Of a stretch of 57,191 bases of DNA, positions 19,074-26,509 are shown in pieces (within the stretch, counting starts at the first letter, position 1; every line of letters begins with the position of its first letter). Both the position numbers and the translations under genes were made by a program. The stretch lies in assembly GCF_001434135.1 (NCBI RefSeq), contig NZ_AZEB01000019.1, positions 1 through 57,191 on the forward strand. Reading direction: 5' to 3'. The notes under the pieces were generated by a model. That model was not told the origin of the DNA and searched no databases. It saw only the letters and a list, made by a program, of their open reading frames with translations. This DNA comes from Lentilactobacillus kisonensis DSM 19906 = JCM 15041 (GTDB taxonomy: Bacteria > Bacillota > Bacilli > Lactobacillales > Lactobacillaceae).

Positions 19074-19080
19074 GATTGCA

Positions 19081-19185
19081 CCTCCTTGTGGACTTATGGC
19101 CCTCTTCCCGAGAGCAAGGAGAGTTTCTGCTTTTACCCAGATACTCACAATGTAAAACTATACCATGTAACGTCAAAAATATCAA
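19081..19185 (-). promoter_or_regulatory. rpsF promoter and Shine-Dalgarno-sequestering leader
   Basis: Minus-strand promoter: -35 TTGATA (plus 19180-19185), 17-base spacer, -10 TATAGT (plus 19157-19162). In the leader, CTCCTTG (plus 19115-19121) is complementary to CAAGGAG (plus 19082-19088), which overlaps the rpsF Shine-Dalgarno; a smaller CTCT / AGAG hairpin sits inside. This fits autogenous control by the S6-S18 complex, known for this operon in other bacteria. I did not see a clear copy of the published CCG-bulge motif, so the mechanism is inference. Confidence 0.6.
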
Positions 19186-19268
19186 TACGCCTAATGTTTG
19201 ATTTACGATACATTAATTATATACGCAAACAGCACCAATAATTATTTAAATTTCATTATGATATACAA

Positions 19269-19302
19269 AAAAGCGAGCAGCTCATCAGCCACCCACTTTC
19301 TT
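19269..19302 (-). terminator. Terminator downstream of the lactate oxidase gene
   Basis: Minus-strand AGTGGGTGGC pairs with GCTGCTCGCT using several G-U pairs, followed by TTTTTT. It lies about 170 bases past the lox stop. Confidence 0.65.
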
Positions 19303-19319
19303 GCAATTCATCTTGTATA

Positions 19320-19432
19320 AATTGGGGGTTGGAAACGCAGGGGACGTTCCCAGAATGTGTCCCAACCACTAGTGCCCTCTAAGTTTATATTCCATTGAGA
19401 ATCAGAATTGCTTAACGTAATTCTTTAGAGGG
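19320..19432. other. Structured 3' region after lox
   Basis: GGTTGG (19327-19332) pairs with CCAACC (19361-19366) around a GGGACGTTCCC palindrome. Next to it, TGCCCTCTAA (19372-19381) pairs with TTAGAGGGCA (19423-19432) around an inner AATT-rich hairpin. No gene is visible. It could be a 3' untranslated structure, a small RNA or a relic of a mobile element. Confidence 0.4.
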
Positions 19433-19463
19433 CATCAATGGCATGTGACACACGTTTTTAAAG

Positions 19464-20574
19464 TTAATACTTAATATCTAATAGATTTGTCTTCTTAACA
19501 TCTTCAATTGTCTTTGTACCAGCCAACTGCATAATAATTTGCAATTCGTCATTTAGATGTTCAAAGACTGACTGAACGCCTTCAGCTCCGCCAAGCGCCA
19601 ATCCATAAACAGCAGGGCGACCAACGCCAACTAAATCGGCTCCAGATGCTAAGGCTTTAAAGACATCCGAACCCCTTCGGACGCCAGAGTCAAAGATCAC
19701 TGGTACTCGTCCGTTAACTGCTTTAGCAACGCTTTCCAAAACATCAAAGGAAGCTGGACCGCCATTTAATTGACGACCACCATGATTAGATACATAGACA
19801 CCGGCTGCACCAGCACCGATTGCATATAAAGCATCCTCTGGAGATTCAATTCCCTTGACGATAACTGGCAAATCAGTGTAGTTAGCGATTCGTTCAACGT
19901 CTTTTGGGCCAATCTTTTGAGCAGCGGCCGCATAAATTTCAGCAATTCCTTTACCCTTACCGTCACCTTCACTAAACTTAGTCAAGTTAGCCATTGGAAT
20001 TGGGAACTGGAAGTTGTTAATAATATCAGCTTCACGGTAGCCATCAACCGTTGCGTCAACGGTCAGGATAATGCCCTTAACGCCCGCCTTTTTTGCTTCA
20101 TCAAGGAGGGACTCATTAAATGTCCAATCCTTACTCATATAAAGTTGGAAAAATTGCGGGGCACCACCACCAGCAGCGGCGGTTTCAGCAATTGAAGTTG
20201 ATGAATAGGTACTCTGGGCCATCAAGCCGCCAACGGCTGCAAGCCCCTTAGCCGTATCCTTTTCACCTTGGGCATGCGCCAATCCCTGAGCAGCGATTGG
20301 TGGCATCATAAGTGGGGTCTTCAATGAAATGCCAAACACATTCGTGTCTAGACCTGGATTTTCAATATTACTTAAGGCTTTAGGGACAATTTGCTTATGG
20401 GTAAATGCCTTTCGGTTTGCCCGCAACGTCCACTCATCCTCGGAGCCGCCGACTATGTAACCAAATCCACCGGTTGGAATGGATTTGCTTAGCCTGCTCC
20501 TCAAGTGATGGTAAATTTAAAATATCTAATTTCTTTTCATTCTCATTTTGCATGTATCCATTAACAACAGCCAT
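19464..20574 (-). pseudogene. lox: L-lactate oxidase, broken by a one-base frameshift
   Basis: FMN-dependent alpha-hydroxyacid oxidase of the lactate oxidase type, which turns L-lactate and O2 into pyruvate and H2O2. The natural start is ATG 20572-20574 behind GGAGG, giving MAVVNGYMQNENEKK and then EEQAKQI. An extra base in the G pair at 20481-20482 then shifts the frame; removing it restores KQIIPTGGFGYIVGG and the whole enzyme (369 residues, normal length). The rest is intact, including the active-site SNHGGRQLNGGPA and the FMN-phosphate region IFDSGVRRGSDV. A TTG at 20502-20504 could start a 346-residue product lacking about 30 N-terminal residues. Real mutation and sequencing error cannot be told apart here. 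Confidence 0.88.
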
Positions 20575-20666
20575 AATTGAAGCCTCCATAAAATCAGTCT
20601 ACTCATTTCATTATGGCAAGTGTATCACTTACGATTAGTAAGTCAAAGGATTGCTTTTTTATTTTT

Positions 20667-20995
20667 AGAGTGCGGAACCAAGCGGTTAGAGACTGGAGCC
20701 TAAGTTTTCTCCGCCAGAAATCCCGGTTTAGGATTTTTGGCGGAGAAGGCTTAGGTGCAAGTCTCGGCTTGGTGCAGCACGTTTCTGCAATGTCGCCAAG
20801 GAACAGAAATTCCCGCGCTTGGAATTTTTCCGTTAGGTGCTTATATGCAGATTCCTGCTTGTTGGAGCACATTTCAATCAGAGTGCGGAAACAAGCGGTT
20901 AGGAATCGAAATATAAGTCGCCTGTGAAGGAAATTCCGGGTTTTGGAATTTTTTTCACAGGTGCTTATATGCAGATTCCTACTTGTTGGAGCACA
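20667..20995. repeat. Long-hairpin repeat array: two near-complete copies and a half copy
   Basis: Copies at 20667-20783 (outer ACCAAGC / GCTTGGT, inner CTCCGCCA / TGGCGGAG) and 20880-20995 (outer ACAAGC / ACTTGT, stem GGAATC / GATTCC, inner CCTGTGAA / TTCACAGG). A degenerate right half lies between them at about 20801-20873. Both copies are in the reverse orientation (AGAGTGCGG end left), between the lox start and the DUF3021-like gene. They explain the spurious open frames in this gap. Confidence 0.85.
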
Positions 20996-21036
20996 TTTCA
21001 AAAACAATCAATTAAGAATTGGCATATCAGTTGCCG

Positions 21037-21402
21037 TCATGGCCGTTTTTCACCACTTCGTAATTTTAAAATAAAGTAACAACTGCAATTAGCAATCCCA
21101 ATCACGCCAACCAAGATACTGATTAGTTCCAAATTACCGGGTAAACAAAGCAATGCAACTGAAATGAACATGACAAAGACAAACGCACAGAATCCTTGAT
21201 AGAGATCCCCTATAACGGTTGCACCTGTGATTAAACTGGTCCCAATAACAACTAATTGAATGATAATGCTAACTGCCATCACATACCACATGCCAGGTTT
21301 CCCATAGGTATTGCTCCCCAGAATTTGATATTCCGAAATGATAATGACCACACAGACACTTAGTAGTACATTTAAAAAATGTGACCAAATCTGATTTTTC
21401 AT
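21037..21402 (-). CDS. Small four-helix membrane protein, possibly DUF3021-like
   Basis: 121 residues with four predicted membrane helices (about 9-25, 39-60, 68-90 and 94-113) and short charged ends (start MKNQIWSHFLN, end KLRSGEKRP). Pattern and size resemble DUF3021 proteins, often found with ABC exporters and LytTR regulators; I am not sure of the family. It follows the BceB-like permease by about 85 bases in the same direction, so it may be the last gene of that module. Confidence 0.6.
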   Translation of the reverse strand: MKNQIWSHFLNVLLSVCVVIIISEYQILGSNTYGKPGMWYVMAVSIIIQLVVIGTSLITGATVIGDLYQGFCAFVFVMFISVALLCLPGNLELISILVGVIGIANCSCYFILKLRSGEKRP

Positions 21403-21486
21403 TTTAGGTCGTCTCTTTTCGTTTTAAAACTGGTAGTATCAAAAACGCTCACGATTAAAATGGCTTTAAGAATTAACCGGCGCTTG

Positions 21487-23403
21487 TTACGATCGATTTA
21501 CCAATCGCTGATAAACGGTTGTCGTTAACCAATAAATACCGAGATAACAGGCGACTAATAAAGCAATCGTGGCAACACTAACCGTAACCAACAACTTAAG
21601 GTTATACATAGAAAAGATGGTTAAAACACTCTTAATCGCCGGAAACGCAAAACCAAGATGAATTACCGCACCAATGATTGGCAACATAAATACCAGTAGA
21701 ACCTGACTATGGATTGCTTTCTTACTTTCCGCTTGACTGAGTCCAACTTGTTGCATCGTTTTAAAGCGTTTCGCATCGGCAATCCCTTCAGAGACCTGCT
21801 TATAATAAATGATCAAGGCAGTCGCGAAACTCATCGTCATACTAATCAAAATGCCAACAAATAGAAATCCGCCAAACAACGACTTAAATAAGGCTTGCTG
21901 AATAACCTTAGAAGATAATTCGGTATTTTGTAAACGGAGTGATTGCTGAAGAACCAATGAGAAACGCTTTTGCTTTTGGTTTGACCCGCTAAGATTAAAT
22001 CCTTGGAGATATAACCACGGCGCTGGATTAAGTTGTTTAGCAAGCCGTTCATTAGCGGTAATGACAAAGACCGGTTGAAAAATTGAATGCTGGTAATTGA
22101 CCACCATTTTAAAGTGATGAACCACTTTAACCGGATACTTTTTCCCATTAATCGTTAGCCACTTATTCTGATAACTGTTGTCTGGGGTATAGATCAATAA
22201 ATGATTTCCTACTAATTTTCGTTGGGTTCCTTGAACCCGGTTGTAGTCATTAATCGTCATGGTGCCTAGTTGATGAGAAGTCTTAGCTGATTCATTTTTT
22301 ACAAATTGACCGTCCTTTAAAATGCCATCCGTGGGAGTCGTCATCCGATATTGGTGGCGGCTCCCAATTTTAACATCACTCTGATGAGCAATTTGCTCAG
22401 TTGCCAATTTTGCCTGCTTATTGATGGGTTGTGGTGTTGCGGTAATAATATCGTATGGATTCCAAAGTTGAACCAAGTTCTGCTCACCTACAAACAAACT
22501 CGTGGTCGCAATAATTGTGACCAAAATTGACGTACACAATAAACAAATAGATGCTAGCCCAGCCCCATTCTGTTTCATCCGGTAGAGCATCCCAGAAACC
22601 GAGATGAAGTGATTAGGTTTGTAGTAGTAATTCGGCTTTGACTTCAAAAACTTAAGGAAAATAATACTGCCCGTAATAAAGACAAGGTAAGTGCCCATCA
22701 CGACCAAAATAACAGCAACCATGAATCTGAGAATTGAACCAGCACTCGGTTTAGTCGTTACCGCAATAAAATAACCACCACCCAAAAGCAAAACACCAAT
22801 TATGCCAGTTAACCAACGGCTCTTAGGCTCCTGTTCCCCCTTTTCAGAAAGCTTCCAAAGATCAGCTGGGTGAATTTGGCGGATAAGCAGAAAATCGTAA
22901 ATCAAAATGGCCACAAAGGTCAATCCGAACAAAATGGTTACGGTAAGCAACGCGGTCGGTGAAAAGGTCTCCTTGATTCGATAATCGTCTAGTAGTCGCT
23001 GTAAAACTAGGAATGCTAATTTAACAAAGGTGACGCCTAACACAAATCCAATGATCAAGCTGACAATATATAAACAGAAATTCTCAATGATTAAAATCAG
23101 TCGCAAATCATTTCTGGTCAGTCCCAGCATGTTGTATAAGCCCAACTCCTGATTCCGTTGTTTTATCAAGAAACTATTGACATAAAACATAAATATGACG
23201 GCAATCAAAGCCACAAACATCAAACCAATTCCAATGATTTTGATAATAATATCGCCATTCACTGAATGCTTTAAACTGTCATTTCCCAGTAGGCTCCAAA
23301 AAATGTAATTAATAGCAATCAGCACTGAACTCGCCAAAATAAATAGGCCATTCTCTCTAACATGATGGGTCAGACTATGGCTAGCTAATTTCCAATGAAT
23401 CAT
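21487..23403 (-). CDS. BceB-type ABC transporter permease
   Basis: Permease of the peptide-7-exporter family (BceAB/VraFG/YxdLM), which protects lipid-II-cycle targets from peptide antibiotics and also passes the signal to a partner kinase. The 638 residues have about 10 membrane helices, two FtsX-like units and a large extracellular domain of about 200 residues between helices 7 and 8 (about 310-510), the ligand-sensing part. Its start overlaps the ATPase gene by 4 bases. Target antibiotics cannot be deduced. Confidence 0.9.
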   Translation of the reverse strand: MIHWKLASHSLTHHVRENGLFILASSVLIAINYIFWSLLGNDSLKHSVNGDIIIKIIGIGLMFVALIAVIFMFYVNSFLIKQRNQELGLYNMLGLTRNDLRLILIIENFCLYIVSLIIGFVLGVTFVKLAFLVLQRLLDDYRIKETFSPTALLTVTILFGLTFVAILIYDFLLIRQIHPADLWKLSEKGEQEPKSRWLTGIIGVLLLGGGYFIAVTTKPSAGSILRFMVAVILVVMGTYLVFITGSIIFLKFLKSKPNYYYKPNHFISVSGMLYRMKQNGAGLASICLLCTSILVTIIATTSLFVGEQNLVQLWNPYDIITATPQPINKQAKLATEQIAHQSDVKIGSRHQYRMTTPTDGILKDGQFVKNESAKTSHQLGTMTINDYNRVQGTQRKLVGNHLLIYTPDNSYQNKWLTINGKKYPVKVVHHFKMVVNYQHSIFQPVFVITANERLAKQLNPAPWLYLQGFNLSGSNQKQKRFSLVLQQSLRLQNTELSSKVIQQALFKSLFGGFLFVGILISMTMSFATALIIYYKQVSEGIADAKRFKTMQQVGLSQAESKKAIHSQVLLVFMLPIIGAVIHLGFAFPAIKSVLTIFSMYNLKLLVTVSVATIALLVACYLGIYWLTTTVYQRLVNRS

Positions 23404-24158
23404 GATCGCGCCTCCTCACTAGCTAAGGCAGTTAGACTCTGAGTAATTTTTGTTAGGTAATCCTGTTTGTCTTGGTCACCCCGTATCAACTCATGATAGA
23501 TAACCCCGTCTTTAATAAAGAGCGTCCGCTTAGAATAACTGGCGGTTACTGCACTATGGGTAACCATCAAAATCGTTTGCCCCTGGTCATTTACCTGATC
23601 AAATAATCGCAGTAACCCCGCAGCGTTATGTGAGTCCAGGGCACCAGTCGGTTCATCAGCCAATAATAATTGTGGTTGCGTGATGAGTGCCCGGGCTGCG
23701 GCCACTCTTTGCCGTTGACCACCAGAAATTTCATATGGAAATCGGTCCAAAATGGGAGTGATTTCCAACTGAGCTGCCAATGGTGCTAATCGTTTAGCCA
23801 TTTCCAAATGTGATTTCTTTGCCAATACCAGCGGCAGGAAAATATTATCGCGGTTATTGAAGGTATTTAACAAATTAAAGTTTTGAAAAACAAATCCCAA
23901 CTGTTCCCTGCGAAACTTTGCGGCATTTCGCTCTGTTAATTCATTTAAATTCTGGCCTTCAAGCTTGATCGTGCCACTACTTGCCTTGTCTAAAGTGGCA
24001 ATAATATTGAGCAGCGTCGTTTTCCCAGCTCCAGATTCACCCATAATTGCCACGTAATCTCCGGCTTTGACACTAAGTGAGATATCTTTTAAGGCAACCA
24101 CCTGCTGACTATTTTCTTTAAAAACCCGTCTAACATGTTCCAAGGTTAATAATGGCAT
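23400..24158 (-). CDS. BceA-type ABC transporter ATP-binding protein
   Basis: ATPase partner of the BceB-like permease. It has Walker A GESGAGKTTL (about 39-48), signature ISGGQRQRVA and Walker B LLLADEPTGALD. The start chosen is ATG 24156-24158 behind AAAGGAG, giving 252 residues; the frame continues upstream but crosses a strong hairpin. About 80 bases separate it from the kinase gene, with possible promoter and operator elements. Confidence 0.92.
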   Translation of the reverse strand: MPLLTLEHVRRVFKENSQQVVALKDISLSVKAGDYVAIMGESGAGKTTLLNIIATLDKASSGTIKLEGQNLNELTERNAAKFRREQLGFVFQNFNLLNTFNNRDNIFLPLVLAKKSHLEMAKRLAPLAAQLEITPILDRFPYEISGGQRQRVAAARALITQPQLLLADEPTGALDSHNAAGLLRLFDQVNDQGQTILMVTHSAVTASYSKRTLFIKDGVIYHELIRGDQDKQDYLTKITQSLTALASEEARS

Positions 24159-24193
24159 TATTCTGATCTCCTTTGATTTATTAAGGCAAGTAT

Positions 24194-24240
24194 AAAAGGC
24201 TGCTAGCACTCAGACCAGTTACGGTCTAGTTAGCAACCTT
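24194..24240 (-). promoter_or_regulatory. Inverted-repeat hairpin between the kinase and ABC genes (operator or attenuator)
   Basis: On the minus strand AAGGTTGCTA pairs with TAGCAGCCTT, enclosing AGACC-GTAACT-GGTCT, followed by TTTTAT. It could end part of the regulator-kinase transcript. Alternatively, the AGACC/GGTCT repeat upstream of a TATACT (-10 like, minus strand) could be the binding site of the BceR-type regulator for the ABC operon. The sequence does not decide between the two. Confidence 0.5.
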
Positions 24241-25234
24241 ACAGTTTGTTATTTAACCTGAGATGTTCCTTTTGAAAAGTCAGGGTGACAGCGGTGCCGC
24301 TATTTTCCGTGGACACAATCGCCAACGTTTCGCCTAATAAGGTCGCAACCTGGTGAGCCATATATAGACCCATTCCAGTTGCTGCCTGCTGTTGGCGACC
24401 GTTTTCGCCAGTGAATCCTGGTTCAAAAACCCGAGGAAGATCACTAGCTGAAATCCCAACACCATGATCAGCAATGGTTAACTGATTTTGCCGCCAAGTG
24501 ATATCAATCGTGCTGTTTGGGTTAGAATATTTTAGCGCGTTAAAAATAACTTGCCTCAAAATAAAGCCTAACCACTTTTTATCGGTTAAAATTTGCGTCT
24601 GCCCAACTTGTAATCGTGGCGTTAAATTCTTGTTAATAAAAAAGATTGAATAGTCTTTGATAATTGGCGTGATAATATCTTGCGGAAGCTGCCAAGTAAA
24701 ATCTAAGTCATGGTGGAAATCTTCCAATCGTTCGTAATTCAGTAATAAGTCCATTTGGTTACTTATTAACTGGATTTGCTGCTGTAATTCATCACTAGCA
24801 ACAGCGTCATTATTTTCTGCCAGCAGTTGCAATGCCGTTAAAGGCAACTTGATTTCATGACTCCAAAGCATTAAATAATCTTGTTTTTGGGCCGTTCGTT
24901 GTTCTAACCTTCTTTGATTTTCATCCTGCTGTTGTTTAATTTTTGCCAACGCCCGCCAATATGGTTTTAATAAAGTTTGTTTGGGTTCCTCCGGGAGGAT
25001 ATTTTGCTCAAGTGCTTTATCTAATTTTTTAATAACCAAATATTGCGTCATTATCCGGTACCCGAGCACAATAAGGATTGGAATCCAAGTAAACCGAAAT
25101 AGATTGCCAACAATGTTTTCAGGGATGCGATACAGCCAGCAAAGCCCCCAAAATATTGTCAAGATACCAACGTACAAAAGGACCAGTGGAATTTGTGATA
25201 ACAGGAGTTGCCAGATTTGATTTTTAACTTTCAT
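24239..25234 (-). CDS. BceS-type intramembrane-sensing histidine kinase
   Basis: 331-residue kinase with two N-terminal membrane helices (about 10-33 and 45-60) and almost no extracellular loop, so it cannot sense outside ligands alone and takes its signal from the BceAB transporter. HisKA contains H126 (LWSHEIKLPLTAL), and the ATPase domain has N and G boxes (FNALKYSNP, ADHGVGIS, ATGMGLYMA). The start overlaps the response-regulator gene by 11 bases. Confidence 0.92.
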   Translation of the reverse strand: MKVKNQIWQLLLSQIPLVLLYVGILTIFWGLCWLYRIPENIVGNLFRFTWIPILIVLGYRIMTQYLVIKKLDKALEQNILPEEPKQTLLKPYWRALAKIKQQQDENQRRLEQRTAQKQDYLMLWSHEIKLPLTALQLLAENNDAVASDELQQQIQLISNQMDLLLNYERLEDFHHDLDFTWQLPQDIITPIIKDYSIFFINKNLTPRLQVGQTQILTDKKWLGFILRQVIFNALKYSNPNSTIDITWRQNQLTIADHGVGISASDLPRVFEPGFTGENGRQQQAATGMGLYMAHQVATLLGETLAIVSTENSGTAVTLTFQKEHLRLNNKL

Positions 25235-25910
25235 CAGCTGTCACCAACCGATATCCACGCCCTCGCTCTGTTACGAGGCGACCCCGCAAATTAACTTGAT
25301 CTAATTTTTCTCGCAGCCGACTCATATTGACGTTCAAAACACTATCTTCAATAAACGAGCCGCCCTGCCAAATGTTTTGCATTAATTGTTGTTTAGTTAC
25401 CAATTTGCCAGCATTGAGAAAGAAAATCTTAAGAATCGTTCCTTCCGTGGGAGTTAATTTCACCGTATGATCTTGATACTTTAATTCATTGGTTAAAATG
25501 TTCAGCCGATAATCCTCGTAAGTTAAGGATTCCATAGGGATAGCCTCCCGCTTTGTCCGCCGTAAAACTGCTTGAATTTTTGAAATCAATACATTAAGTG
25601 AAAACGGCTTAACAACATAGTCATCTGCCCCAGTTGCAATCGCCCTAACTGCATTGGGATCCATGTCAGCAGCCGAAACAAAGATAACCGGGACGTCCGA
25701 TACTTGCCGCAATTGACTAGTCCAGTAAAAACCGTCAAACGTTGGCAAGGTAATGTCCATAATCACAATATCCGGTTGAAACGTGCGAATTTCAGCAACA
25801 ACGCTGTTCCAATCTTGAACTGTCTGAGAGAGATACTGCCATTTATTAAATTCTTTAATCATGGCATTAGTAATCGTCCGATCATCTTCAACGATAAAAA
25901 TCTTTGGCAT
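25224..25910 (-). CDS. BceR-type response regulator
   Basis: OmpR-family regulator, 228 residues. The receiver domain has D9/D10, phosphoacceptor D52 (VIMDITLP) and the switch Lys in VVKPF. The winged-helix domain has the DSVLNVNMSRLREKL recognition region typical of BceR-like proteins. First gene of the module regulator-kinase-ATPase-permease. AGGAGG precedes its ATG, and a hairpin-repeat array begins 20 bases upstream, so its promoter must lie in or beyond the repeats. Confidence 0.93.
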   Translation of the reverse strand: MPKIFIVEDDRTITNAMIKEFNKWQYLSQTVQDWNSVVAEIRTFQPDIVIMDITLPTFDGFYWTSQLRQVSDVPVIFVSAADMDPNAVRAIATGADDYVVKPFSLNVLISKIQAVLRRTKREAIPMESLTYEDYRLNILTNELKYQDHTVKLTPTEGTILKIFFLNAGKLVTKQQLMQNIWQGGSFIEDSVLNVNMSRLREKLDQVNLRGRLVTERGRGYRLVTADES

Positions 25911-25930
25911 TACTTTGCCTCCTCTTATAA

Positions 25931-26424
25931 AGTGAGCGGATCTAGGCGGTTAGAAACCGGAATGTAAGTTTCCTATGAGGGAAATTCCCGGGTTTGGAAT
26001 TTTTCTCGGAGGTGCTTACATTCCGGTTTCTGCCTGGAGGAGCTGTCCTAAAAAAGTGAGCGGATCCAGGCGGTTAGAAACCGGAATGTAAGTCTCCTCT
26101 GAGGGGAATTCCCGGGTTTGGAATTTTTCTCGGTGGTGCTTACATTCCGGTTTCTGCCTGGAGGAGCTGTCCTAAAATCAGTGAGCGGATCCAGGCGATT
26201 TAGAAGTCGGAGTGTAAGTCTCCTCTAACGGAAATCCCCGATTTTGGGATTTTTGTTAGAGGTGCTTACGCGCAGACTTCTGCCTGGAGGAGCTGTCCTA
26301 AAATCAGTGAGCGGAACAAAGCGATTAGAGACTGGAGCCTAAGTTTTCTCTGTCAGAAATCCCGGACTTGGATTTTTGGCAGAGAAGGCTTAGGTGCAAG
26401 TCTCGGCTTTGTGAAGCTGTCTTA
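25931..26424. repeat. Long-hairpin repeat array: four head-to-tail copies
   Basis: Copies at 25931-26050, 26055-26174, 26180-26300 and 26306-26424, all in the reverse orientation (AGTGAGCGG end left, GCTGTCCTA or GCTGTCTTA end right). The first two share 17-bp middle arms AGAAACCGGAATGTAAG / CTTACATTCCGGTTTCT. The third has CTCTAAC / GTTAGAG and the fourth CTCTGTCA / TGGCAGAG, with outer arms CAAAGC / GCTTTG. The block fills the gap between bceR and gyrA; no gene is present. Confidence 0.9.
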
Positions 26425-26461
26425 AAAGTACCGATACCCCAATAATACCATTTGGCCCAGC

Positions 26462-26502
26462 AAAAAAACTGGAGATCCTTAATTTTAAGGATTCCCAGTT
26501 TC
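26462..26502 (-). terminator. Terminator of gyrA
   Basis: Minus-strand GAAACTGGGAATCCTTAA pairs with TTAAGGATCTCCAGTTT (one bulge), followed by TTTT. It overlaps the region just past the gyrA stop codon. Confidence 0.85.
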
Positions 26503-26509
26503 CAATTAG

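Noticed and set aside
20603-21007. 134-residue frame on the minus strand and similar frames in other repeat blocks (for example 40510-40797, 48137-48385)
   Set aside because: They are translations of the hairpin repeats, have no ribosome-binding site, and the same peptides appear wherever the repeats do.
25931-26424. CRISPR array suggested by regular copies about 125 bp apart
   Set aside because: The unit is too long, each unit is itself a hairpin with diverged arms, there are no constant repeats with unique spacers, and no cas genes are present.
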